A DNA stretch of 64,000 nt, from contig VUYV01000499.1 in the NCBI GenBank assembly GCA_008711295.1, forward strand, positions 248,001-312,000, read 5' to 3'. This stretch comes from Anarhynchus alexandrinus. Its lineage: Eukaryota > Chordata > Aves > Charadriiformes > Charadriidae. Within the stretch, counting starts at the first letter, position 1, and every line of letters starts with the position of its first letter. The notes under the pieces are model-generated. The model worked only from the letters and a program-made list of their open reading frames with translations, did no database searches and was not told the origin of the DNA. Made by a program: the position numbers and the translations under genes. Shown here one piece after another: positions 1 through 13,000 of the stretch.

Positions 1-331
1 ACTGAGTAAAAGTAGAGAAATTGTCTATTCATAATACTAGAGTTCATAAAGTTTGGCAGGGGAAGGATAGCCCTTGATGAGAAGGGGAGGAGAGGGTTGT
101 GTGTGCCAAGGAGAGGGTTGTGTGTTTTCCTGCTAAAGCCAAATGTATGGTTGACAGAACACTTGAGCAATCGGGCAAAACTTACGCAGGTATTTTTTGT
201 TGTATTTTTCTTATTTCAAGGATCTGCACCAGACAGAATAGCTCTTAGTGTGTTAAACATCTAACTGAGCGACCTTTTTTTTTTTTTTCATTGCACGTAC
301 GTGTGTAACTAATTTGATACCCTTCTATGAT

Positions 332-781
332 AAGGTGACCTGCCTAGTGGCTGAAGGGAAGGCGCAGTGGATGTAGTTTTCTGGATTTTAGTAAGGCTTT
401 TGATACTGTCCCTCACAGCATCCTTCTGGACAACATGTCCAACTGTAGGATGAACGGGTACGTGGTGCACTGGGTGAAGAACTGGCCGAACAGCAGGGCA
501 CAAAGTGTTGTAGTGAATGGGGCTACATCTGGCTGGTGACTGGTCACCAGCGATGTTCCTCAGGGCTCAATTGTAGGGCCAGTCTTTTTCGATATTTTTA
601 TCAACGACCTGGATGCAGGAGTTGAAAACACCATTACCAAGTTTGATGATGATATGAAACTGGGAGGTGCTGTTGATTGTCTTGAGGGACAAGAGGCCTT
701 GTGGAGAGATCTAGACAAGTTGGAGCATTGGGCAATCATCAATGGCATGAAATCAAATAAGAACAAATGTCAGCTATTCAT
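332..781 (+). mobile_element. CR1 LINE fragment A (reverse transcriptase region)
   Basis: This matches the CR1 ORF2 reverse-transcriptase region: ggtgacctgcctagtggctg near 336, a decayed SKAFDTVPHS segment, and a DDD-type version of the catalytic FADD motif (GATGATGAT near 646). Frames are broken by stops and small indels. It stops where a second copy of the same RT motif region begins. Confidence 0.85.
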
Positions 782-1461
782 CAATGGCATATACAGTGGG
801 ATCAGGTGCCCCCTCAGCAGGTTTGCAGATGACATCAAGCTGAGTAGTGCAGTTGACACGCTTGAGGGACAGGATGCTGTCCAAAGGGACCTGGACAAGC
901 TCGAGAAGTGGGCCTGCGTGAACCTCATGAGGTTTAACAAGGCCAAGTGGAAGGTCCTGCAGCTGGGTTGGGGCAACCCCTGGTATGAATACAGGCTGGG
1001 GGATGAAGGGATTGAGAGCAGCCCTGCCAAGAAGGGCTTGAGGGTACTGGTGGATGAAAGCTGGACATGAGCCCACAATGTGCACTCACAACCCAGAAAG
1101 CCAACTGTAGTCTGGGCTGGGCTGCGTAACAAGAAACATGGCCAGCAGGTGGAGGGAGGTGATTCTGCCTCTCTACTCCGCTCTCATGAGACCCCATGTG
1201 AAGTACTCCATCCAGCTCTGGAGTCCTCAGCACAGGAGGGACGTGGACCTGTTGGAGCGAGTCCAGAAGAGGGCCACAAAAATGATCAGAGGGATGGAAC
1301 GCCTCTCCTATGAGGACAGGCTGAGAGAGGGGGTTATTTAGCCTGGAGAAGGCTCTGGGGAGACCTTATTGGAGCCTTTCAATACTTAAAGGAGGCTTAT
1401 AAGAAAGATGGGGACAGACTTATTAGTAGGGCCTTTTGCAGTAGGACAAGGGGTGACATAA
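782..1461 (+). mobile_element. CR1 LINE fragment B
   Basis: A second CR1 copy starts just upstream of FADDIKL (near 823) and runs through the typical [22 protein letters not shown] and LEERL-like segments. It thus repeats the RT region already present in fragment A and marks a separate insertion. Frameshifts near 1060-1140 and 1340 break the reading frame. Confidence 0.85.
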
Positions 1462-1942
1462 GAAGGACATGGACCTGTTGCAGCGAGTCAAGAGGAGGGC
1501 CGTGAAGGTGATAGAGGGCTGGAGCACCTCTCCTATGAAGACAGGCTGAGAGAGTTGGGGTTGTTCAGCCTGGAGAAAAGAAGGCTCTGGGGAGACCTTA
1601 TCGCAGCCTTCCAGTACCTAAAGGGGGCCTACAGGAGAGCTGGGGAAGGACTTTTTACTAGGCTATGTAGTGATAGGATGAGGGGGAATGGCTTTAAACT
1701 GGAAGAGGGTAGATTTAGATTAGATATTTGGAAGAAGTTTTTCACTCTGAGGGTGGTGAGGCACTGGAACAGGTTGCCCAGGGAAGCTGTGGATGCCCCA
1801 TCCCTGGAGGTGTTCAAGGCCAGGCTGGATGGGGCTTTGAGCAACCTGGTCTAGTGGAAGGTGTCCCTGCATGGCAGGAGGGTTGATCTCTAAGGTCCCT
1901 TCCAAGTCAAACCAATCTATGATCCTGTGATGATTCTATGAA
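1462..1942 (+). mobile_element. CR1 LINE fragment C with 3' end
   Basis: This is the 3' portion of a CR1 element: a 99-codon open stretch (from 1555) with the motifs [19 protein letters not shown] and LDGALSNLV, then the CR1 3' UTR and terminal short repeats ctatgatcctgtgatgattctatga at 1917-1941. The junction with fragment B near 1462 is abrupt. Confidence 0.88.
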
Positions 1943-2199
1943 GGCATAATGGTTTTAAAATAAAAGAGGTAGGTTTAGACTAGATATAAGCAAGAAATTT
2001 TTTACACTGAGGGCAGTGAAACACTGTAACAAGTTGCCCAGAGAGGTGGTGGATGCCCTATCCCTAGAAACATTCAAGGTCAGGTTGGACAGGGCTCTAA
2101 GCAACCAGATTTAGTTGAAGATGTCCCTGCTTATTGCTGGGGGGTTGGACTAGGTGACCTTTAAAGGTCCCTTCCAACCCAAACCATTCTATGATTCTG
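1943..2199 (+). mobile_element. CR1 LINE fragment D with its own 3' end
   Basis: This is another CR1 3' tail. It again carries the heavily decayed RLDIxKxFFTLR...HWNRLP...EVVDALSLE block and ends in accattctatgattctg. It directly abuts the end of fragment C, so it is an independent copy. Confidence 0.85.
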
Positions 2200-2957
2200 C
2201 ACCTGGGGTGGAGTAACGCTGGGCACAAGTATAAATTGAGCGAAGGGTAGCTGGAGAGCAGCCCTGCAGAAAGGCATCTGGGGGTGCTGGTCGACAGCGG
2301 GCTTAATATGAGTCAGCAGTGTGCCCTGACAGCCAAGAGGCCAAACCACATCCTGGGGTGCATCAAACACAGCATAACCAGCCGGTCAAAAGAGGTGATT
2401 ATCCTGCTGCATTTAGTGCTGGTGTGGCCTCGCCTCGAGTACTTACTCTAGGCAGTTCTGGGCCACACAATTTAAGAAGGATATGATGGTCTTGAATGTG
2501 TCCAGAGGAGGGCAACAAAGCTGGTGACAGTGCTGGGAGGAATGTCATATGAGGAGTGGCTGAGGATACTGGAGCCACTGGAGTCCAGTTTGGAGAGAAG
2601 GAGGTTGAGGGGTGACCTCATTGCTCTCTCCAGGTTCCTGAGGAGTGGAAGGTGGAGAGGGAGGTGCTGATCTCTTCTCACTGGGATCCAGTGCCAGGAC
2701 GCATGGCTCAAAGCTGCATCAGTCAGGGAAGGTTCAGACCTGACTTTAGGAAGCATTTCTTTACCAAGGGGGTGGCCAAACACTGGAACAGGCTTTCTAG
2801 AGAGGTGGTTGATGCCCCAAGCCTGTCAGTGTTTTAGAGGCATTTATACAATGCCCTTAATACCAAGCTTTATCTTTTGCTGAGCCCTGAAGTGGTCAGG
2901 CAGTTGGACTAGATGATTGTCATAGGTCCCTTCCAACTCAACTGTTCTATTCTGTTT
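2200..2957 (+). mobile_element. CR1 LINE fragment E, a different subfamily
   Basis: This starts in the C-terminal ORF2 region (acctggggtggagtaacgct) and ends at gtcccttccaactcaactgt followed by tctattctg. Its internal sequence (gatgatgg...ggaatgtcatatgagg near 2541) differs from the other copies, suggesting another CR1 subfamily. Multiple stops are present. Confidence 0.82.
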
Positions 2958-3914
2958 ACATTTAAAAGCAGCAATGGATCATCCTTCACTCAAAATGGGA
3001 TTGTGAACTTAAAAACCCCACATTTTACTCAAGATTTCAAAATAAGTGTAATAATTTTTAGAAAGAAATACTCTTATTCACTTTATACATAGTACAGTAT
3101 GAATTTTATTACCAAGAGTTGGGAGATACTGTGAAATTAGAGCTGCGTTGTAAACATAGTTTTCTGTTGATACTAATTTAAATAATAGCATGCATCCTAG
3201 GTCTTATTCTTCTGATCATTAAGACTGCAGATGGAGCCTTTGGTAAATTCTGTAGCCCTTTAGTGTCTTTTTTGTTTCATGATTCAGTTAAGTCAGTTTT
3301 GCAAAATGTACAGTGCTTTCTGTTAAAAATTAACTCTTGTCTGTGAAAATGTTTTTACAAGGAAAGTCAAACCAGTACTTTCAAGTGCATCTACTGCAAA
3401 TCTAAAACATTGAAACATATTTTAATGAATGAGACTATTTTAAAATTATTTTACAATTTTTTCTTTTTTTTTTTTGAAAGTGTAACTTCAAAGTAGGAAA
3501 GTGTAGGAAAAATGAAACCCAGAAGCCTGTATAATTAGCTGCTTAACACTTTGAATGTTAAATTAATGGATTAAGGCAGTAAAAAAAACCTCACAGCGTG
3601 GGCAGAGGAGAGGAAAAGATGGGATGAGTTATTTTGATATTATTAACATGAATTATTTTGTCTATGAAGTTAACTGTCAAATTTTTAAGTAGGATTCAGT
3701 CAGACTTTGGCTACTTCTATAGCTTTTTGGATTTCCTGACTGGTTTTCTGGTGATTTCCCTCTGCAAGCTAAATGCTTTCAACACTTCCAAATAATTTTC
3801 ACTGGGTGCTGAGACTGATGGGAGGCTTATAGTGCTATTACTTTTTTCATCAGTGAATGCTATAGTCATTTGGGTGGGTTCAAGGATAAATTGATTGCTG
3901 CTTCTCTTTCAAAG

Positions 3915-4061
3915 GTGGAATCACAGCATCCACCTGTCCAGAAACTGGTGACACCAAAGGCAATCTCTCTGTCAGTGAGTCGGACCCAGTATTTTAAACC
4001 ATCTCTGACTCCAGCTACTGATTCCAGCAAAATTCAACAGAGGGTAGATATAAAGCACAAA
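3915..4061 (+). CDS. NUP153: NUP153 coding exon 1 of window
   Basis: This exon has 49 codons, phase 0 at both ends. The acceptor is tttcaaag and the donor gtaagt. It encodes VESQHPPVQKLVTPKAISLS and onward, ending VDIKHK, a conserved stretch N-terminal to the zinc fingers. The open frame continues 45 bases upstream and about 75 downstream by chance, so the splice sites and family match set the limits. Confidence 0.9.
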
Positions 4062-7000
4062 GTAAGTAAATTTTCTGGTCCTTATCTGCCTGCTTTTTTA
4101 AAAGCTTGGAATGTCTCTAACCAATTATTCTATTAAGGTGCTCTTTCTTGGCAAAGAGTATTGATAGTATGTTTGAGGTAAGCATTAAGACATTGGGAAC
4201 TATTGTGAAAGCGATACTTTGAGGTTTTATGGATTTAATTGTATTTTTGGAACAGTAAGTGGCTGGTGGTTATTTTCAGAACATAATTATGTGCTATTGG
4301 GTCAGGCTGTTCTCAGTGAAAGAATGTTAAAATACAGAAACAACATTTTCCTTTTCATATGCTCCTGTACACAAAGCTGTTGCTGATGGAACAGGCTGAT
4401 GTTGTGTATAAACTCTTTCAGGTGAGCTACAGGCTCCGAGTGAGATTTCTGGCAATAAGCTTTATTACCCATTTGGATCATTTTGGTATAGATGGAGTCC
4501 CTGATGAACTTTCCTTAAACAACACTGGCATCTCTTTCAGAAAAAAACCCATGGTTCCAGTATCAATCTGAATGTAAAAATGTCCAGGTGTTAAATCTAT
4601 GGGCTTTTTAGGCCAGAGATCAAAGTGGATAGTCAAAGTGGTTAGGGAACAAGCTTAAGTAGACAAGGTATATTTAGCAGTATAAATAAAAAACCCAACA
4701 CAAAACATGAGTGGTTGTTTGTCTTTGCTTTGTATATAGTATATAAATGCATTCAGATAAATCTTGAAATAAATCAAACTTAACTTGCAGGGCATGAGAG
4801 AGAAGAGTTTTCCTGCAGAACAGCGAGTAAAACCATCTGAAAGGTATGACAAACCTATTAATTTAAAACACTTGAAAGAAGAAAGCGCTCTCCTTGTCAC
4901 TACAGTCTGCGTATCTGTCTTCTTTTGGAAGGGCAGTAACAGTTCTCAGTAAAGGGAGTAGAAAATACAGTGAAAAACTGTATTATGAGAGAGTTTAACC
5001 ATTTGTGTATCTCGATACTTATCAGGGGGCCAGCTATTAGTTTCAACTCTTCATTTAATTGCTTGGAGTCTGAAAGCTTTGTCCTAAAGGAATTATTCTT
5101 CCTGAAAGATTCTTTATAAGGTGAAGTGGCTTACAGTTCAGGAGTGTATTTAGTTTTTAATTTTAAAAAAAAAAAGCAAAAACCTGGAGGAAGATCATTT
5201 TTTAATGCTCCTTTCATGGAGAAGTCACTTGTCTGCTCTGTGAGTTTTCATGAAAAACAGGAGCCCTTTACAATCATCTGAGGCCAAATGCCAACTTTTC
5301 TCTAAACCACAAAATTCCAGGAGAGATAATAATTGTATTTCTTCTTGGGGAGATTGTCTTGCATTACACTGCTTGCTTGGTTTAGGTAGAATGACTTCAC
5401 CTCCAGATAACATTGATGGCTCTCCCGTCTGGGCAACTAGTCTTTTGGGTAATGCTTGAATTAAGACACTTTGCGTTCAAAGGATACCTTTTCTGGAAGA
5501 TTCGTCCTTTTCAAAGAACAGTATCAGGGAATCATATTTTGTTGTCTCTGTGTTCGTCTTCCAAGCAATTCTTACATTGCCTTGGACGTTCTTTGGCTTG
5601 CGAAAAACCCCCAAACCCAACCCTTTGTTTTGGGATCTAATAGTTTGTCTTCACAGCAACCACCTTTTCAGGGGTGTAAGAGGTTGGCTCTAAGGTTTTT
5701 GGCATAGGTGCAATCAGATGTTAGGTTTTAATTGCGGGTTTTCAAACTGTTCTAAATTTTCTTTAATAAAACTCCTTTCTTCTCCTGCATGTAGAAAGGA
5801 GATCCAAGAAACTGATTTTTATTTGGTTCACAAGTTTTATTGCAATGTTCTACATTCGTCTGTAGAGTAGATGGTCCTTTCTTAAAAATTCTTTTATAAA
5901 GTCAGTCTCTGTTTGGTGCCATGTTTTGGAGCAGGAACACAACACTGATAAAGGGCAGCTGGCCAGAGTTGCTTCGTGCAGTTACCTGCAATACTTTGGT
6001 ACATCTCTGTTCAGCCTTCCAAGGCTATTTAGTTTTTAAACCTGGGTCAGAATTGTAGATTGGACCTACTTGCTTGAAGACAGAAAATTGTCTTTGCCTC
6101 TTAGAAGCTGACAGGTGTTAAAAGAAAAGAGGAATATGGGCTATTATAGGCAATCTATAATTGTCGGAATAAAGCTCTATTTTGACATAAGATTTTTTCA
6201 GAATTTGAATTGATTGTCAGTTTGGATTAGAGAAAAGTTTGAGCATATGGCCTTAAGGATCTGGCTTCCTCTCAGTGGTTACAGTGCTAAGCAGACTGCT
6301 TGCAAGTATCTGACAAGTTTAGACCAATTCTCTTCCTCAGTCTTCTGGAAACTTGACCTGGTGTCTTCCAGTGTGAACAAATGTACTTCTGTAATGACTG
6401 ACTGCTTGGCTGCAGGATAAGCTTTGATATGGTATTTTTTTCCAAGGATACTTCATTTTGATGCCATACTGCTTTTTATTATTGTTATTCCCTAGTTCAC
6501 TTTTGTGTTGGGGTGTGGTGTGGTTTGAGGGGCGGGAGGTGTTTGTTTGTTTGAGGTTTTTTTGGTTGTTTGGGTTTTTTTTTTCTTTTCCCTTCCCACT
6601 TGGATTAGGAAATCTTTCTGGTTTGGGTCTAGGCGTTTGTAATGAACAGAGAAATGCCTTTGTATGCCTTACAAAAGGGATCTGTATTCATGTCTGAAAA
6701 GACTTCTGGAATGTTGGCACACCCAAACACCTCTGCTGCTTCTGCTGATGGCACCAGGAAAGCCAGAGCTGCTTCTGAAGCTTTTGCTGTATTATCTTGC
6801 CACACAAGTTTAAGCCTCTCTATTCCATAAGAGCTGTTGGCAGCATTTCATGGGCGCGCGCGCGCACACACTCTCTTTCTCTCTCTCTTTTCATATATAT
6901 ATTTTTAGTTGTTCTTTTAGATCCCTACAAAGATACATGCTTATCACAGAATCAGAGAACTGGCAGTCGAAATTTCCACTGTCTGGACTATTAAAAGGGA

Positions 7001-10000
7001 ACATCACAAAATAACAGTCTAAATTGGTTCTTCTATTTCAGGTCTTCTGGCTTAGTCATCATTCCTTTATGGATGTTGTGACTGTTTCTTATGTATGTCC
7101 TTCTCATTGCTGCTCTTGTTAATGCAGATTTTGCTGTTTAGAACATGAGATATTTATCAGCTTTTAGCAACTTGTGAAACAGTTTTTTCTTATTCCAATT
7201 AGAAGGTGTCCATTGTAGGACTAATATTAGCTATAAATAGCTTGAAACAATTAGTTGATAAGCTGACTTTTTGACTTTTTTATTTTTCCTTTTCTTTTCT
7301 CTCCCCCCCTCCCTTCCATCCTTCCTCAACCTATGTATTGTTATTCTGTGCCAGCAATTTGACCTACCCTAAATTCGGTACTCCTGCATCCAACGGTCTG
7401 TCTTCAGGAGGGGTAGCTGGTGGCGGCAAGATGAGAAGGGAAAGAGGAGTACACTATATATCAAAACCTGGACAAGAACAACAGGTAAGGGACTCAGGTT
7501 AATTGCTGTCACTGAGATTACTGAAGTAACTAGCTAAGAATACAAGTTTTATTGCCTCATAGTAATTTATAATAATGCCACTTCAGTTTTGTGGGTTTTT
7601 TGCTGTGGGTTTCGGGGCAGGCTCCAATTTATTTATCTGTTTAAGTGCCTCAACTTTAGTTTTATATTTTTGAAATCTTTAGTCATATTACCTTGGAGAT
7701 GCTTCACACTATGAAGTTTCTCATTAGCAGTTGAATGAATGAATTTTGGTAGAGGTTTGTAGAGGTTTTTTTACCAAAGAATGATGTTTGAAACAAGTGC
7801 CAAGTAAGTAAACCAAGTTTATTTAATTTGTTATTTCATGTCTAAGTCATGTAGAAAGATACAGGCCAAGAGTCTGAAGCAGAAGACAGTGTTCTGCATG
7901 TCTGCTAGTGATCATTCACATTTTTTGGTGCTTAATCAAACTCATTGTGAGAGGGTTTTTTTCTTGTTTTAATGGGAAAAGTCCATTTGATAAAACTATG
8001 GTGATGACTATCCCGAAGATTATTTTTCTGATTGGATGTTATTTATGCTGCCTACTACTGGATCTTAAATATAAAAATTTTAAATCGAAGTCTTCTGGCT
8101 GATGCAAAATGAAGAAATAGTAAATACTGGAGAATGTTTCTATAATACAAACGGTCTGAATATCAAGGTCCAATAGACTCTTTGAAACTGTGAAATAGGG
8201 TACATTACATTAAATTTCTGTAGTAGCAACTTACATCTCTGCTTGGTCACTTCTGGGTAGATCTTGGTACTACTGTGCAAATTGTGATTAGATTGGCTAT
8301 TCCCATTTAAACCCCAACTAATCAAATGTTGGTAATCAAATAATTTAAAAGGCAGGATAAGACCAGAAGTTTCTAAGGTACACTGGTTTCTGAGTTTTAA
8401 ATTTGCATCCCGATACATGATGTAGACTAAATTTACTATAGTATGATCTTCTTTGCTGCTAGTCAGGCTTTCTTTTTTTGGCATTTTGTGCTTTGGTTTG
8501 GGATTTTTGGTTCTCTGAGGAACCCACATACTTCTTTAAACGTCATCTTTTTCCAAGCTCACTGCAGTAGTGACTTCAGAAACTTTGACAGCTGTCCTGC
8601 CTAATTTTGTAAGAGGAACACTTTCCCATTTGTCTTGAGAGTGTACTCTTAATTGAAGGGATGAGAGAATAATTAGAAAGGATAATGTTTCTCTAGACCT
8701 TTAATAACTAAAGTACAGAAAACAAAAATAAATCTGATCTGTGCCCCTCTGTTCTGCACAGATAACAATTTTGAGCTAACTTTCAGTATTTACCACTTCA
8801 GGTGGTAAATGTAGTACCGCATGGAAACAGCCCTGCCATAAATTAAAATGACCTGGCAGACTGAGGTGGGGAGGTTGGGATTCCTTTTGAAAACTTGCTT
8901 TGTCTTAATCTATAAATATCTCTGTTAAATATAACTTAAGAAATTAAGCATAGGACAGGGTAGGAAAGTAGTATATCTTGTAAAAGAGAAAAACTACAAT
9001 TTACAACTTTTTTAAAGAAATAAAAAAATTAAAATGTGCAACAATTAAAATTTACACGTAGGAGGTGGAGGAACCAGTACTACCGAAAGTACCCCTACCC
9101 ATCAGTACTGCATCGCTGCCTTCATTCAACTTCAGTTTTCTTGCCAGTAGCACTGTCTCATCATCACCAAGCACTGTTTCAACAGCAGTGATGAACAAGG
9201 TAAATCTTTGTTGTATATCGTGAATACCTTTTTAGGATGTGTATACTTCTGCTTTGTTGCATGTTAAGTTCTTCCATGGTGCTCATGAAACTAACCAACT
9301 TTAGTTTGCATCCTGTTGAATAAATCAGCATTGTATTCCAATTTGGAGGTGAGCAGAAGCAAAGTTTTTGATTCAGCCTCTGTCCATCTTATACATTGCA
9401 AACTTCTGGTTAACATAATTGTATAACTGCTTCAAATGCTACGGCAATTTTGTTGGGATTTGATGCCAAGTTAAGTTACTAAATTAGAGGTAGCATTAAT
9501 GGTCATATAAGCCTAGCGTAGAATATGAGGCTAGGGTGCAATAATTGGAATACTATTGCAGTAAAATAAACATCTATTCCAGAGTACTTGAAATATTTAT
9601 GTATGTTTTGAAGCAGTTATTTGTTTTAACATGTTGAGGTATTTGCTGAAGCTCTGACTACAATTAAGCTGAGTCAGTTTAAGGTTCTTAAGCTGCCTGG
9701 TCTGCTTTTCTATATATTTAATATATTTACATCTAAGTAGCATCTCAGTTTTTTCTCTTGTTTTATGGGATTTGGTTTTGATGTTATTGTACTATATGCT
9801 CACTTGCAAGATTCATTTTCTTTTATTATAACTCTCATCTGTGGATTAGAAATAAATATCAAACATTAGATTTCCCAAATTCACTGCAGAGCATCTGTTA
9901 GACAGTGAGTTCAGGTAGCTGCTATTGTTTCACCAGGGTGTTTTTCTTTTAGATACAAACCTTAATTCTTTTGAAAATACAGGTACAACCAGCAAGTAAT

Positions 10001-13000
10001 GTTGGCAGTCCTGTGTTCAGATTTTCATCTCCAATTGTGAAATCTACTGAGGCAGAAGTGCTGCCTCCGTTGTCTGTAAGTAAAATACATAAAGCTCAAC
10101 CTTTTCTCAAGCCTTTAGTAGAATGTTGCAGAATAAAGCAGAATTGGCCCTCATAATGGGGAAAACGAATATATAAGTTTGTCTAATAATTTGTCATCCA
10201 GCATGTATGCCAAAAGTTTGAAGACTGGATTTCAGATTTTTATTTGTGTTTGAAATTTGATTAAAGTTTCTTTAGTTTCAGAATCTGAAAAATCTCTCTC
10301 TTTCATAGCAGATTGGGTTTACATTTAGTGTTCCTGTTGTAAAATCAGCAGAGCTTTCTGGATCCAGTGACACACCAGTGACGTCCTTACTTACTCTAGG
10401 TAATAAATTTTAGCATTTCTGATCTGAAGTGCTGATTCTCTTTTCTGTATATCAAATAGTAAATCTGTCCTTTCTGAACATGTTAGCAATTCGAGGCAAA
10501 GTGTGTTTTCTGTGACAGATCTACCGCTAACCAAATTGTGATTATAAACTGTTGTAAACAAGGTAGAATTTTGAAGATTCTTATGTAAGAAGCATGAAAG
10601 TTGGAAATTGTTTCTAGCAAGTGTGAATATATTTTAAGTGGATTTCTTTGTGAAAGGCATTTTTTATTTTGTTTTAAAAGATACTGCTACTGTAAACAGC
10701 ACCAGCAATAAGAAGGAAGAAAAAGAAGAATACGTTGGCCCCTCCAAACCTGCAAAGGTCTTAAAGGAAGGAAGTGTGTTAGACATTCTAAAAAGCCCTG
10801 GTGAGATAATGAACTGCTTTTTAAAAGATACTGCAAAAAATACACTAGTATATAACTACATTGCTTTTTAAAAAAACACTACCACAACAACAAAAAAATC
10901 CACTTTGTCATGGTTAATGCAATATTAGCTATAAATGCAAACATAGGAGAGCATTACGTTAAACACTGTATCTATTAGGGTGGATCTCCCCTTCTATTCT
11001 AAGTGGCTTTTATTGCTGAAAGGAAAACTGCGACTTCAAACCAAGTGCATTGCTTTTCCTTTACACGTTAGGACATAATTGTAAATGAAATATAAAGAGA
11101 ATTAATCAAATTATCAGTGTTTCACTTTAAATAAATAAAAGTTACAGAATTGGAAAGGAAATGTTTGTAAAATTCTTTACAAACATTCCTCTCCAACTTT
11201 GACAATCTCTGGAAATTAAGAATAGTAAAAACTTTTATTCCTAAAGGTGTTTCAAAAGCTGCAAATCTTTTGGCCTTAAATGGTAACAGTTACTATGGAT
11301 TCAAACGTAAATTTTAAGTAGAAGTGGGCTGTTTCTCTTGTAAAAGCCTTTCCTAATTTTTATTTTTAAGCAATTGCAGTTTTCAACTATTCAATAAAGC
11401 GTGTGTGTATTGTGTGTAGATGATTTTTTTTTTTTTTTAAGAAAGGGGACTTTATTGAATTTTATCTTCTCCCATAAGCCTTCAGTTGCATCAGGACTTT
11501 TTTTTTTAAAGTGACAAATCTATATACTTCTTAAGACAGCACCGTTTTATACTGGAAAGAGCTAAGAGAGAAAATACATTGTGTGTTTTGTTCAAGGAAA
11601 GATCTATGGGTGAAGTAACATTAATTTTCTTTATCAGTTTAAGACAAGCAGGTTCTAAATCCACACTGTTCAAACACTCAACTTCTGATATATTTAAAAA
11701 ACCCCCACCCCAAAATAACATAATAATTAAAAAAAATTAACTCTTCAATTTAGCTTTATAAGAGATTTGTGCTGCTATTTAAGATGCACTGCTGTAGCAT
11801 TTTCTTTAGTGTTTCCATATTGGTGGTTCTTGTTTTGTATTAAAATTGGCACCTTTAAATAAGAAGTTGGTCTGTGTCCAGTGCATTTTGCACAAAGATT
11901 ATAGATAACAATTGTTCTGTTGTCTTCATTTTTATTACTTACTTAATACTCAGTATCTGGGGGGAAATAGCATGTGGATTGCTGCTCCAAGTACCAACTG
12001 CTGTACAGCTACTGAAGTCAATGTGAGTCATCTACTAGGGGAGAAATAGCTTTAGAAATTTGATTTGATTGGGCATGGTGTCTCAAAATGAAATTGGATT
12101 CTTTCTAGTCCGTGATGGACAGTCAGCTTTCAGTACTGTTTGTTCACACTTGTATCTACCAGTGAAGATTTGTATTTGAAACTTTCTTGGTAATGAAGAG
12201 TTAAATCAAGCTTTAAATAAATGTTCTGTTGTGTCCCAGTGCAGCATATGAAATTTCATCCCTTTAGATAAGATTTCCAGGGACTTCCTCATGCAGTTAG
12301 TCAGAACATATAGTTGTAACCATTGGCACTTGGTTTGAATTTATGCCGTCTAGTATGATAAGTAACTTACATGTAGTGAGGGGTACTGCTTTATCAGTAA
12401 GATCCTTTCCTGTTTATTTTTTTTTTTCTAGGCTTTACGTCTGTGAAAACACAGTCCTCTACATCTGCACAGCCTGTTACAAGCACAGTGGTCTATACAA
12501 GGCCTGCAATAAGTAGTTTTTCTGCAGGCAAAGACACCTCTAAGCAATCATCTTCATTTTGGCAGTCTGACACATATGACCTGTGTCTGCAAAACAAAAC
12601 CACAGAGGGCAAATGTGTAACATGTCAAGCTGCTAAGGTGTCAACAGCTGAGAGTACGAAACAGACAATAAGCTTAAGCCAATGTGTCACCTCTAAGGCA
12701 GCGGTCCCTGCAGCCGGGACATTGGGCTTTGAAGACAAATTTAAAACAGCACCCAACACGTGGGATTGTGATACCTGTCTGGTCCAGAACAAACCTGAAG
12801 CTACAAAATGTATAGCCTGTGAGACACCAAAGCCTGGAACAGGAGTAACGCCTGCTCTGACATTGCCAGTGGTCACAGACAACTCGGTGACAGCGACATC
12901 CTCCTCCAGCAGCACTGACACAACAGTCACTCTGGGGTTTGGAGACAAATTTAAGAAGCCAAAAGGCTCTTGGGACTGTGCGGTGTGCCTTGTATCAAAT

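Larger units (their letters stand above)
1..3914 (+). other. NUP153: NUP153 intron (right part) with CR1 cluster
   Basis: No NUP153 exon was found before 3915. Bases about 330-2957 are nested CR1 fragments listed separately. The flanks, 1-330 and 2960-3914, are unremarkable A+T-rich intron with short T runs. Confidence 0.75.

Noticed and set aside
654..1341. Open frames resembling a reverse transcriptase gene
   Set aside because: They belong to decayed, truncated CR1 copies with frameshifts; no intact gene.
8140..8529. 129-codon minus-strand open frame in a NUP153 intron
   Set aside because: No recognisable motif, no splice or promoter context, and composition like the surrounding intron.
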